Source of the DNA: Mantamonas sphyraenae
Taxonomy: Eukaryota > CRuMs > Mantamonadidae
Assembly: GCA_026936335.1 (NCBI GenBank)
Contig: JAPMXV010000019.1
Location: 62,001 to 126,000 of the forward strand
Length of the DNA stretch: 64,000 nt
Direction of reading: 5' to 3'
In this document: piece by piece, positions 23,801 through 35,043 of the stretch
Layout: the number at the start of each line of letters is the position of its first letter
Numbering within the stretch: position 1 is the first letter of the stretch
Made by a program: the position numbers and the translations under genes
The notes under the pieces: generated by a model
Databases searched by the model: none
What the model saw: only the letters and a program-made list of their open reading frames with translations
Told to the model about the DNA's origin: nothing

Positions 23801-24837
23801 CAGGCAGCAGCGATCCCCTTCGCATTGCCCTGAGCCACTATCACGACGCAAGCAGACGCAGTGTGTTTGTGCGTGTGCAGCTGGAAAACATCACCGGGTT
23901 TGAGATCTACGACCTGCGTGTGGCCCTGCAACTGGACGGCCAGATGTACGCGGCTTCGTCGCAGAACACGCTCAACAGGGTGATTGGCGAACTCAAGCCC
24001 AAGGAGATGCAGAGTTGGGTGGTTCCCCTGCGTGTCGATGCGTTTGAGAACAACACGGTGCAGGTGTCGGTGACCTTTGGCGTGCTGGACGAGAGCGAAA
24101 TCTTCACCCAGCCCGGCCTCAGCGGACCGGCAGACCTGTCCACGCTGGAGGTGAATGTGGACGCCGGCATCAACGACGGCTTTGATGGCGGCTTCCAGGG
24201 AGGAGGATTGGACGGAGGCCCTGGTGAAGAGGAGGCGGGTGCTGCAGAGAGGACCAAGTTCAAGGCGAGGGTGCAGCTGCATCCGCAGGCGTATCGACTG
24301 CATCTCATGGACTTTGTGTTGCCGTTGACGCTGTCCATGTCCTTGTTTCTGATGGAGTGGAACCTGATGACGTGTTCCCAGCGTGTGGGGGGCATCATGC
24401 GCGAGGACAGCACGTTTGACGATCTCAAGTATGCCATCTCGTTGAAGCCCTTTGCGCAGGTGAACGAGGTGGTGCACTGCAACAGCCGCTACTTCCAGCT
24501 GGCTTGTGCTGGCAAGACGTGGTTTGGCGAGTCGCTCTTGCTCATTGTGTATGGTGGCGAGGTGGGCGACAGCGGCAGTGGTGCACGTGAGTGGCGCATG
24601 GAAGTGCGTGGATCAACCTCGCAGACCGTGTTTGTGGTGGTGGAGCACCTGCGCGACTTTGTGCGTGATCTCACCTACGACGTGCTCCAGCAACGCGGCA
24701 CACAAGAGGATGATGACACAACCCTATTTAACAGCGTGGACAGTACCATTGACGGAGACAAGCTGGGCGAAAAGTTTGGTACTGTCGAGGGCCAGCAGGC
24801 GTACGTGGAGCGGTGGAAGGCGCTGCGTGGCAGGTAG
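20810..24837 (+). CDS. TPLATE homologue, large subunit of the TSET/TPLATE endocytic complex
   Basis: About 1,217 residues from three exons (20810-21033, 21214-21328, 21523-24837), close to the 1,176 residues of Arabidopsis TPLATE. The first ~650 residues are an adaptin-like alpha-solenoid with TPLATE landmarks: LVYEAGKNIAYLL, LPDLSDRFYCLQLLC and DSFREEIVFTMANTLLDFA. After a low-complexity insert and more helices comes LLTGSSDPLRIALSHYHD, which introduces the appendage beta-sandwich (VFVRVQLENITGFEI), then a second appendage/anchor part. TPLATE works with TSAUCER, TSPOON, TCUP and others in clathrin-linked endocytosis. A Ser tract (AGC repeat, 22812-22878) interrupts the solenoid. COPI beta and AP beta chains lack this GSSDP block in this context. 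Confidence 0.82.
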
Positions 24838-25043
24838 GCGGGGTCCAAGGGCAAAATGAAAGCACAGATGCGTATGTACTGTTCTTCACACGGATTGGAT
24901 GGCTGGAGGAGGAGGGTGGGCCGATTGGACGATTCAAGCGGACGGAAAGACGCCTGCGTGAGCGGAGAGCGGAAACTGCTCGGTGAAAGCGAGCAAGGAG
25001 GGAAACAAAGGTGGGTTGCCTGTGGGTATTCGTAATTTAGTGG

Positions 25044-25370
25044 TCATTCCTTGGCTTGCTTCTTTTCATACTGTTCAGGTGTCCAGGCCTGGATGCTGAG
25101 AGCGTGGACGGAGCTTGCGAGTTCGTCCTTGAGCAGATCGTTGACGGAACGGTGACGCTGGATCCTGCTGAGGCCATCAAAGTCGTCCGAGACAATGGTG
25201 ACCTTGAAGTGCGTCTCGTCTGCCTCTGCATACTGTGACTCAAGCATGGCTTTGTGTCCTGCATGCTTGCTGCTCTCGTCGACAATGGACAGGACACTGG
25301 GGTTGAACGCTGCCGTCAACTTGGACTCGATGGCACTGTACACAGGTTTGGCAAGCGACTTGGAGGACAT
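25044..25370 (-). CDS. BolA-family protein
   Basis: 109 residues, intronless. The BolA/IbaG fold motifs are present: VYSAIESKLTAAFNP (helix 1), VDESSKHAGH, then THFKVTIVSDDFDGLSRIQRHRSVNDLL, which carries the conserved His and the RHR loop used for Fe-S or glutaredoxin binding. A Leu/Ala helix and a short charged tail follow. BolA proteins partner monothiol glutaredoxins in iron signalling and in mitochondrial Fe-S assembly. An in-frame upstream extension exists, so a targeting peptide cannot be excluded. The 206 bp between it and the convergent TPLATE stop show no other feature. Confidence 0.9.
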   Translation of the reverse strand: MSSKSLAKPVYSAIESKLTAAFNPSVLSIVDESSKHAGHKAMLESQYAEADETHFKVTIVSDDFDGLSRIQRHRSVNDLLKDELASSVHALSIQAWTPEQYEKKQAKE

Positions 25371-25627
25371 GGAAGGGGAGGGTGGCGAAGCAGTGCCTGT
25401 TGGATTGTGCTGGGATGGCGTGCGCCGGAGGCCACAAGACAAAAACCCGTGTCCCACACCCATCTCATCACTCATCACCGGATTGTGCACACACACAGCA
25501 CATACCACGAGCACACAAAGACACATCTCAACACACTCACATCCAATTTCGAGCACACGGGAAGATCAACCTACACGAAACATAATCATCATCAACACAC
25601 ACCGCACAACACGAACAACAAGCAATC

Positions 25628-28600
25628 ATGGACATCATCCACGCAAAGAACATGACGACGGGGACCCCCATGCAGGGCTCACCCATGCCTCTGGGCATCA
25701 GCAAGAAGGAGAACCTTGTCGGTTCGCCTGTAAGTTTTTCGAAAGGAGAGATGTCAGGAAATCCGTTGGCGTGAGCGCGGGCCGCTGACACACACCCTCG
25801 TGCACCTCATACGGCAATGCTCTGCGCACACACGGGTCCCCGTGGCACGCACGTATGTATGTTGCCTGTCTGTGTACCCATAACCATGCCTCACGCTGCA
25901 CAGATGCTCGCCAAGAAGCAGCCGTTTGCAAACGATTCGCCGGCGACGCTTGACCAGGAAAACAGCGAACTGGACTTTAGCACACACAGCGCCAGCGAGC
26001 TGGCCCAAGAACCGCAGCAGCAAGCAAGCAGCCAGAACACAGGCAGTGAGCTGCCGTGTGACGAGTGCGAATCCAAGACATCGATGATTGAGGAGCTGCA
26101 AGAGTCGCTGAAGGAGGCGCAGGTGAAGCTGATCAACGTGCAAGAGGACTGCACAGCGTACAAAGAGGCCTACGACAAGATCAAGGCTGATGGCATGACA
26201 CTGTACGCAAGCTACAACACCAAGGCGAGCCAGGTGAAGAGCCTGACGAGCGAGGTGGAGCAATTGAAGAAGGTGAGATTTGAATTTGGGTTCGGCTCGT
26301 TTGCGCGCGAAAATCCGGCAACGGTCACTTGCGGCTGACACCCGGACACACACGACACACCCACACAGCAACTGGATGGCGCAGACGGAGCGGAAGAGTG
26401 GAAGCGCAAGTTTAAGGAGCAGAGCGAACGATTCAAAGAGACGTTCCAGGCATACCAGGAGGTACAGGAGGAGCTGCGAGCGAGCCAGGAGCAAAACGAA
26501 GCACTGGGCGACAAGATGGTGGAGTTGCTGAACAAGAGCAACTCGGAGGAACACGCACAGGAGCTGGCAGAGATGCGCAGCACGTACGAACGCCAGCTGG
26601 AGGCGATGAAGGAACAGCTGGAGGCGGCCAAGGCTCTGAGCGATCACAGCGAGGAGCTGGAGGCAGCCGAACTCCGCCATGCGGACGAGCTTGCGGCGCA
26701 AAAGTGCCGGTTTGACGAGCAGCTGGAGGCGGTGCAGGAGCAGTTGGCAGCGGCCAAGGCCATGTCGGACCACAGCGAGGCAGAGGAGGCGATGCGTGCG
26801 GCACACGAGGCGGCAATGGAAGCGCAGAAGGGCGAGTTTGAAGCGCAGCTGGACGGACTGCGTGAGCAGGTGGCCGCAGCCAAGGCACTGCAAGGCACAA
26901 TGGAGACGCAGCACGAGGCACAGCTTGCACGCATGCGTGCACAGATCGAAGCGGCACACAACCAGGTGGCATCGCAGCAGCAGAGCGAGCAGACGACGCA
27001 GCAGACTCGCGAGCAGCAGCAGTCGCAGATGGACGCACTGGTCAAGAGCCACCAAGAGGCACTGGCGATGCAAAAGGCCGAGTTTGAGGCGCGTCTGGCG
27101 GCCGGCATTGCCAAGGCGCAGGATGCGCAGAACGCAGCGGTGGCCGCGGTGGAAGTGGCACATGCGCAGCAGATGGCTGTGTTGGACGAGCAGCGTGCAG
27201 CGGCGCAGGGTGCAGCCACAGAGGCGGTGGAGGCCATGGAGGCGGCCCATGCCCAGGCGATGCAGGCGCAGGCAAGTGCATACGAATCACAGCTGGAAGC
27301 AGCAGTGGCCAAGGCCAAGGAGACGCAGCAGCAGCAGCAGTCGTCGTGGAGGAGAAGAACGAGGAGAGCAGCAACGAGAGTGAGGATGTGGTGGCCATGC
27401 TCAAGGCTGCCCACGCCGAGGAGCTGGAGTTCCAGGCGGCCGAGTTCCAGGCAGCTCAGGAGGCAGCACGTGAGGAGGCGGCGGCACTGGCCAGCCAACA
27501 GGGCGAGTACAAGGCGTTGTACCAGCGTATGGCAAGCAAGTATGCACAGGTGCAGGCGACGATGGCGCAGGCAAGCCGTGTGATGGGCGACGCGCAGGAG
27601 GTTGCATCGTTGCACGCTGCCCTGCGAGCACGCTACGCACAGGCGCAGGAGAAGCTGGCCAAGCGTGCGGCGGCACTGGAGGCGACGGCGGAGCAGTACG
27701 CCGCGATTGAAGCCAACAACGCACGTCTGCAGGCCAAGGTGGACCGTCTGGCACACCTGTACGAGGTGGAGGCCGAATTGGCACAGGCCACGCGTGCATA
27801 CGACGCCCAGGTGGCCGAGTTGCAGGTGGCATTGGCAGAGGCACAGCGTGAGGTGCAAGCGATGCGATTCAGCGAGCGAGCTATGAGTGTCCAAGTGCAG
27901 CAGCGTGACTCAGCACTTGTTGCCATGAGCACCGCCGCCTACGAGGCCCAGACGCGTGCCGATGCCCTGCAGGCAGAGTGTGACCGTGCCACGGTGGCAC
28001 GTGTGGTGGGCGACGCCGTACACGGTGCGTGTGTGCGTGCGTACGAGCGCGCACTGGCGTCGGCAGAGGCGGAGCGCAGCGCGGTGGATGCGGCGGCGCA
28101 CGCGGCCCAGGTGGCGCAGAAGGACGCGTGCATTGCGCGTCTGCAACGCAACATGGACGCCATGGCACGCGAGCATCGCGAACAGGCCGATTGGCGAGGT
28201 GGAACGCGAGGGTCTGGTGGACGAGTTGGAGGCTGCGCGGGAGGCATGCACGCGTGCAGAGGCGGCACGCGAGGAGGCCACAGCGGCGGCAGAGGAGGCG
28301 CAGGCACGTGTGGCGGCGTTGGAGGCACAGGTGTCTGACATGGAGGCGCAGGTGGCGGCGGCCAGCGAGGCACTGGAGATGCTGGAGGAGCAGAGGCGCA
28401 GCGAGGTGGAGGAGGTGCGAGGGGCGTTGGCAGAGGCGTCGGACAAGGTGGAGGCGTTGGAAAGCGAGTTGACGGACTTTGCGGCTGCGGCTGAGGCCAG
28501 CGAGACGGCGGCGAGGGAGGAGACGGCAAAGCTGGAGGCGGCGGTGCAGGAGGCCGGCGAGCAGCTGGACGAGGCTGACGAGCAGATCAAGGCACTGAAG

Positions 28601-29502
28601 GAGGAGAATGAGGAGTTGATGGGACGTGTGGGCACGCTGGACGAGGAAAAGGTCGAGGTGGAGACGGCGCTGGAGTTTGCCACAATGGAACTGGCGGACA
28701 AGACGGCGCAGCTCACGCGTGCCATGCAACAGGTGGAAGGGATGGCCGAGGAACGGGAGGCACTGGTGGATGCGACGCAGGTGGAGGCAGCGCGTGCAGA
28801 GACGGCGATGGCCAAGCGCACGCTGGATGCGATTCGCAGGCAGTTGGAAAAGGTGCAGGAGGAGGCGAGCAAGGAGACGCACAGGCGGGAACAGTTGGAG
28901 AAGGAGGTGAGTGTGCTGGGAGCCAAGGTGAGCGAACTGCACGCGACTCTGGGCGCGCGTGAGGCGGCCCTGGAGGCGTTGCAGGAGGAGGTGAAGGAGG
29001 AGCGCAAGCGTGCGGACGAGAACGAGGCCATGGCGTCGACGACGGTGGAGAAGATGCGTGAGATGGAGGTGGGCATGCAGTTGTTGGAGAACGACAAGGA
29101 GGAGTTGTTGGTGCAGACCGACCTGCTGCTCCTGTCGGTGCAGGAGCAAAAGGTGGGCGGCGAGCCCAGCGTGCAGGAGGTGATGGCCGAGAAGCATGCG
29201 GCGGAGCGGGAGGTGAGTGCACTGGAGACTCGCTATGCGGCGGCCAAGCAGGATGTGGAGAGGATGGCAGCCGAGCTGGAGAGGCTGCGTGTGGCCCAGC
29301 GGGAGTTTAAGGAGCGTGCGGACATCAAGATGATTGCCTGCAGGGCAACGTGACGCGTGCGGAGGAGGAAATGGAGCGTCTGGACGAGCTGGTCACGCAC
29401 GCACGTATGGTGTTGTGTCGCTACGAGGAGGTGTTTGTCGAGCAGGAGCTGGACGAGCTGGAGGAGCTGCGTGTGGCATTTGTGGACATGGACGAGGTGT
29501 GA
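25628..29502 (+). CDS. Large coiled-coil protein (about 1,200 residues), unidentified
   Basis: Exons are 25628-25729, 25904-26272 and 26369-29502. The N-terminal ~100 residues are polar and include a CDEC pair. From about residue 105 to the end there is nearly continuous heptad coiled coil rich in Glu, Ala, Gln and Lys, with repeated blocks such as EQLEAAKAL and EAQKGEF. Introns contain CTGACAC (25785 and 26335). The frame breaks three times in the third exon: about 27340 (after a CAG run), about 28190, and about 29341 (GGG). Each is a one-base change; together they restore one uninterrupted coiled coil ending ...FVDMDEV. Golgin, centrosomal or myosin-tail-like scaffolds are all possible. No specific family is recognisable by eye. 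Confidence 0.65.
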
Positions 29503-31100
29503 TGATGATGACACAGCCAATGAATGGAGGATGCAAGAGAGAGACAGAGAGAGTGTGTGTGTGTGTTGCGTGTTTGTTCATGCGCTGTCGTCGTCCGCAC
29601 ACCGGCCTTCTTCTTGCGTCGTTTGCGTCGCCGTCTCCTTTTCCGCGGCGATTGGGTGCCACTGCTGCCACTGTTCTTGCGGATGGAGTCGAGGAGGGGT
29701 GGAAGGGAACGTAGCGAGTCTGCAGACGGAAGCGGTCCTGCACGAGTGCGTCCACCTGTGGGTGGGCGTTGTGGTTTGGTCTTCTTGGCTGCTGTTGTTG
29801 TTGTTGTTGTTGTTGTTGTTGTGGTGGTGGTACTATGTGTGCGTGCTGGTGATGAAGAGGATGTGGTGGGCCGTGTGTTTGTGTTGCCATTGGCATTGGA
29901 GGAGGAGGATGTGCTGCCGCGAGTGCGTCGCACGACGCCAGCACTCTTCGCCCGTGGGCTGCTGCTGCTGCTGCTGCGATGGTGGTTGCTGCCATGGCCA
30001 CCCTTTCCACCACGTCGTCGTGATCCTCCTCCCCGCTTGGGACTGCCCTTGGCATTGGGCACACTGTACAGTCTGTTCACACAATCGTCCTCTTCCTCCT
30101 TGGTCAGTCGGTTCACCAGCCGAACCGTGCCCATGTGCGTAAAGTTCAACTGGGACACATCCTCCGGTCGCTTGCGGTACAGGTCCGGGTGCATGTACTT
30201 GTCCTTGTCCGGTTGATAGTCCGGGATCCCGTCGGTGGTCACGTTGAACCGGTTGTTCCACTCCGTCGACTCTTCCCGTTCCTTCAGCTGGTACTTTAGC
30301 GGCCTTCGCATGCGTTCCAGCTTCTCTTCTGTGAGTCCACCCATCCATGCACCCACGCACATTCCCATACCCATGCGTGTCGTCCAGCCCATCTGTCAGT
30401 TGTCTCTCTGTGTGCGCCTACAGACGGTGTTTGGACGTCCCCAGGCAACGGGCGAATTTGCACCCCCGGCACCCACTCTCTCCACCGCCTCTCTCTCTCT
30501 GGCTCTGCACCCCCACCACTTACTTGTCATTTTCACCTTTTTGCTCTGCTGAGCAACCCGTTCGGCTTCTGTCAGCTCCTCCTTGACGGGTTTGACCCGT
30601 GTGAGGCGTTCCACACTCTGTTTCTGCTGGCGACCTGGGGTTGGCAAACGAAGCGTGTTAGTCGATCTCTCAGAGAGAGAGAGAGGGAGAGAGGGGGAAG
30701 AGACGAGGAGAGACATAGAGACCACAGGGTGGGGGGGCAACGTACGTGTCAATTTGGGCACCTCGACAGCCTTCATGAGGTCTGCTCGCTCTTGGGCATT
30801 GAGGGGTCTGGACAGACTCCAACCCAGGTGGCCCTTGTCGTTGTCAGACACTCGCAACTCGCTCAAATGCTTCGTTTTCAGTTTGATGTCATTCTGCTGC
30901 GCGGCAATGGGTTGGGACAACCGAGCCACCGACTCGCGCTGCTGCTGTGGCGTCAACTTGGTGATGGGCGCAGCCGGTTTCCGCTCCTTGTTGCGTTCCT
31001 CCTCATCCACCTGGTGCATCTGCTCCAGGTTGATCCCATACAGGATGCGCGCATCGTCCTCCACCGAACGGGATCCGAACGGCGTGAACGTCTGGTACAT
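29421..31100 (-). CDS. Unidentified basic protein with conserved N-terminal segments and low-complexity tail
   Basis: Three exons: 31100-30746, 30634-30524 and 30328-29421. Introns (30635-30745, 30329-30523) keep phase; the first has CTAACAC at 30655-30661. The N-terminal ~250 residues look globular or helical and conserved in style (MYQTFTPFGSRSVEDDARILYGINLEQM; EWNNRFNVTTDGIPDYQPDKDKYMHP; RLYSVPNAKGSPKRG). The remainder is Ser/Thr/Arg-rich, with a run of 13 Thr and a stretch of Arg/Lys near the end. As read, its last ~27 codons overlap the convergent coiled-coil gene by 82 bp. I do not recognise the family; the N-terminal style recalls axonemal or microtubule-associated proteins, but that is only an impression. 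Confidence 0.55.
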
Positions 31101-31315
31101 TTGCTTCCACGACCCACTGTTTGGCCTCGCAATCGCACTCGCACCTTCCCCCTCCCCCCCTCTTCCTTTGCTGACTCTGCTGCTTCAGTTCAGTTTCCTT
31201 GTGTGTGTGTGTGTGTGTGTGTGTCTGTTGTTCATGCTGATGACGATGGGGTGTCATTTGTCATGTGGACGAGAGAGAGCGTGGTGTGTGGTGGATTTGC
31301 GGGTGTGTCTGCTGC

Positions 31316-32701
31316 TCACACCTGGCGGTACGTGGCACGACGCACAGCGTTGACAATGTTGTTGGGCTGCGGGATGGCAGCCTGCTCCAACGGGGTGGAG
31401 TAGGGCATGGGGATGTCTGCGCCAGACACACGCTCAATGGGTGCGTCGAGGTAATCAAAGGCCTCCGACTCCATGATGCAAGCAGCAATCTCTGCACCCA
31501 CACCATACTGGGGCCATCCCTCCTCCACCGTCACCAAACGGTTGGTCTTCATCATGGACGCCTTGACGGTCTCGTGGTCCAAGGGACGAATGGTGCGCAG
31601 GTTGACCACCTCAGCCTGGATGCCATCTTCGGCCGCAAGCACCTCGGCCGCCTGAAGGGCCAATCCAACCATACGAGAGAAGGCCACAATGGTCACATCG
31701 CTGCCCTCCCGTTGGATCTTGGCCTTGCCCAGGGGCAGGACAAAGTCAGCACCCATGGCCTCCTCGCTCATCTCAAAGCTCTCACCGTACAGCAGCTCAC
31801 TCTCGAGGAAGGCCACTGGGTTGGGGTCACGAATGGAGGCCTTGAGGAGTCCCTTGGCATCCTCACTGTCGTAGGGGGCCACTGTGATGAGACCCGGACA
31901 GTGACCATACCACGAGGCAAAGCATTGCGAGTGCTGTGCTGCCACACCGGCAGACACGCCGTTGGGTCCACGGAACACAATGTGCGATGTCAACTGGCCT
32001 GCAGACATGTAATACGACTTGGCCGCACTGTTGATGATTTGGTCGATGGCCTGCATGGAAAAGTTCCACGTCATAAACTCCACAATGGGTTTCAGGCCGG
32101 CCATGGCCGCACCCACACCCAGGCCGGTGAAGCCCATCTCTGTGATGGGGCAGTCACGAACCCGCTTGGGGCCCCACTTGTCAAACAGGCCCCGCGAAAC
32201 CTGCCAGCAACAGGTCCGTGTCAGCTTCGCAAATCGCAACCCCGCCCTTCTTCTTCTACACGCCTTTCTGCGCACGCATGCGCTTGCCATCGCTCTCTGC
32301 CGCATGCAGGTGAGACACACACACACATGTGCACTGCGTTTGTGCCACCTTTTCTTTTTGTGTCCATGTCTGTCCACGAGCAAAAGGAGGAGGGGAGCCT
32401 GGTGCAAGCGAGGGAGGGTTTCGCTCCAAAGAAAAGCAGAGCCGAAGGAATCTGCAGCCCCCTGCCTTGTACAGCGTAGGGATGGGACACTCACCTTGTA
32501 GGCACCTTGGTACTGGCCAACCTCCTCGCCCATGAGGAGAACCTTGTCGTCGCGTTCCATCTCCTCGTCCATGGCCATGTTGAGGGCGTCGCGCACGGCA
32601 ACGGCCTCGTTGGCCTGGCTGGTTGTGCTCAGCGCACGTGCCTGCTGCGACGCCATGCGGCTCATTGTCGGCTGCACTTGCTTCACTGCTCGCGTGAACA
32701 T
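31316..32701 (-). CDS. PDHB: Pyruvate dehydrogenase E1 component, beta subunit, mitochondrial
   Basis: 363 residues from two exons joined across about 32201-32494 (phase 0). A presequence rich in Arg/Ser/Gln covers roughly residues 1-32. The mature protein follows: [44 protein letters not shown]. This contains the conserved acidic residue that contacts the ThDP aminopyrimidine ([12 protein letters not shown]). Then come [38 protein letters not shown] and the C-terminal transketolase domain ([24 protein letters not shown]). With E1-alpha it decarboxylates pyruvate in the PDH complex. The intron has CTGACAC at 32218-32224. Confidence 0.95.
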   Translation of the reverse strand: MFTRAVKQVQPTMSRMASQQARALSTTSQANEAVAVRDALNMAMDEEMERDDKVLLMGEEVGQYQGAYKVSVPSLRCTRQGAADSFGSAFLWSETLPRLHQAPLLLLLVDRHGHKKKRWHKRSAHVCVCLTCMRQRAMASACVRRKACRRRRAGLRFAKLTRTCCWQVSRGLFDKWGPKRVRDCPITEMGFTGLGVGAAMAGLKPIVEFMTWNFSMQAIDQIINSAAKSYYMSAGQLTSHIVFRGPNGVSAGVAAQHSQCFASWYGHCPGLITVAPYDSEDAKGLLKASIRDPNPVAFLESELLYGESFEMSEEAMGADFVLPLGKAKIQREGSDVTIVAFSRMVGLALQAAEVLAAEDGIQAEVVNLRTIRPLDHETVKASMMKTNRLVTVEEGWPQYGVGAEIAACIMESEAFDYLDAPIERVSGADIPMPYSTPLEQAAIPQPNNIVNAVRRATYRQV

Positions 32702-32874
32702 GTCTTGTAGTACGGCTGCTGCGGAGGGGTTGCGTGTGGGGTGTGGAGTTCCGATGGATGGGCGAGGGCGCAGGGGGGTGGGACCCTTGTTGGATGGATG
32801 TGGTGATGATGAATGAATGATGATGAATGATGATGAATGGTGTTGATTTGTTGTTGTCACAGTGTGTCATTGAA

Positions 32875-34860
32875 TCACGCAATGCCGCCCGAGGCGAACC
32901 AGGTGTACCAAAAGGCAAAGACACCGAGACTGACGGTGCCAAAGATGAGCATGATGACCCAAATCATGCGCAGGGTGCGCCACGCCTCCTTCCCATTCAT
33001 GGAAGGCCACTGGATGAAACGCACGTCAAAGATGGCAATCTGCTGCTGCTTGATCTCAAGCGTGCAACAGAAGAGGTCGGTGAGCAGTTCAAACACCACC
33101 TGCATGGCAATCGAGGCCAACACGGCGTCCATGTTCTGTGCCGTGCCTCCCCATGCATACGAGATCATGTTGACCAGCACAGGACACACCACAATGCTCA
33201 CATGCTCGGCAATCATTTCCAGCACAATGATTTGAGGTCGCATCTCAAAGATCAGCTTCTGTCGTGCAAAGGGCGACCGCACATAGTATGCATAGCTTGG
33301 CGGTGTCGTAAACGACCTCTGCGACTGCAATGCCTCTCCAAACTCCTCCTTGTCTTCCTTCTGCTTGTCCTGTTGCGGTTGTTCCTGCTCCACAGACCCC
33401 CATTCTTCTTCTTCTTCTTCTTCTGTTTGCTGGACTGTTGCTGCTGCGAGCGTTCCCGTCGCCTGCGTTCCTTCTCCTCCTGCGACATCTGCGACATGTG
33501 GGAGATGTGTGTCATCCTGTCCTCCGAATCCGAGTCCATGGCAAGCTCCTCCTCCTCGTCCGACGACATGTCGTCCTGGTTCTGGTCGTCACGGCGCAGG
33601 TAGCGTGTGCGTGGCGGGTTGGCCGGGTTGCTTCGCAGGCCAGGGCGGAGGTACAACAGGGCACGGGTGGCCATCCAATCACGTCGAGTGTGTGTCAAGC
33701 GCATGGTGATTTCCAGCAACGAGACACCTGCGGTAAGGAGCACCTGTGTGTACAGGTCATTGGCGGCCACAATGAGCACACGGCCCACAAAGGCCACAAA
33801 GAGGACGGGGAATGCAATGAACATCCACAACGAGTCCTTGTCGTAGTCCAGACGCTGCATGGACAGAATGAGGGCAGCCACTCGAAAGAGCAGAAAGGCA
33901 ATCTCCAGCATGGCAGGCATGATGATGAGTCGCACAAGCAGCTGGTTGACGGCGGACGCGGTGAAAAAGTCCAGAAGCAGAAAGATGAACATCAGGCGGA
34001 TAAACACATTGGCCCCGTAGGGCAGAAGCACAAGACGCATGCCATTGGCTCGTCCAATGCCCAAATCACGCCCTGCAAGGATGCTGATGACCACTGCACT
34101 GACCAGCTCGGTGGCAAACATGAGCAGAATCACAGCCCCGCGGCTGGTGTCTCCCACCGTGCCCTGCGTCGGGTAGCTGTGGTACAGAAACATGACCACG
34201 GGCCAAAACGCAGCAAAGAACATGCTGCAATGCTGGTGGAACTTCTTGTTGCCAGGCAGCACAAAGAAAGCCCACGCAGCGATTTCAAGGTGCGGCGCCG
34301 TCCAAATCCAGCTGGCGGCAAACATGCTGTACTTGATAGGACATTCCTGCGCCTGCAGCGGCGATGCCACACGCGCATTCAGCACAATGGGATCTGTGCA
34401 CGTGCATCGGACATATGTGTGGGGCGTGGTTGTCCCATCCCGTGTCAGTAGGGCGGGCGTTGTCAGGAAAAGCGGGAAAAAAAACGACGGATGCGGCTCG
34501 CCCTTTCGTCTTTCGGACGCCGGTGTGGGCTCACGCACAGCAATCCACGGTAGTCCACATGTGCCATCCATAGATGAGGGCCAACGGGACGGCAAACAGA
34601 AATCCGGTGAAGAGAACGAGGACGACAAAGCGAGGGAAGCCGGCAAAGATGGTGCTGTAGTCCTTCTCCTGTGCTCGCAGAGCAAGTTCTTCCGCCGACA
34701 GGGGCAAGTCCAGCGGCGACTGTAGGTGGAATTCCTCGTCAAAATCCATTTCCATCACATGTTCCGTATCACCGATGACGGTGATTTTGGAGTGATGTGG
34801 ATGCTGCGGATCCATGGCGGCCACTTCCACCAACTCGGTTCCTCGGTGGTGGCGACCCAT
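32875..34860 (-). CDS. Unidentified multi-pass membrane protein
   Basis: About 610 residues. Exon 1 (34860-34539) gives an acidic N-terminus and one TM (VVLVLFTGFLFAVPLALIYGW). The intron is about 34394-34538 (GTGCGT...CACAG, phase 1, CTGACAC at 34442-34448). Exon 2 encodes roughly nine more TM segments, for example MFFAAFWPVVMFLYHSY, GAVILLMFATELVSAVVISIL and LWMFIAFPVLFVAFVGRVLIVAA. A cytosolic-looking linker with an acidic DSDSED patch and a Gln/Lys tract separates the last three TMs. The frame breaks at 33397-33401, a five-C run that would be continuous with six. I do not recognise the family. A start at 34815 (MDPQHPHH) is also possible. It is head-to-head with the NERD1-like gene, 183 bp apart. 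Confidence 0.6.
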
Positions 34861-35043
34861 GCCTGCGTTTTGTTGGACTTTCTTTTCGGATGCCCTGCAT
34901 GGCGCATGGGCAACCCGGGGACCCCAAAGGTATTCCCATGTGTCAGAGAGATCCCCATTGCAGGCCATGCAGGGTCACGATGGTTGCATGTGAGCCCATG
35001 GGATGCGTGTGCGGGCCAAAACCAAAACAGGGCTCCACATCCG

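Noticed and set aside
25754-29197. Long minus-strand Leu/His/Arg-rich frames across the coiled-coil gene
   Set aside because: Antisense of Gln/Glu/Ala codons gives Leu/Arg/Ser runs; the coiled-coil heptads on plus are the coherent signal.
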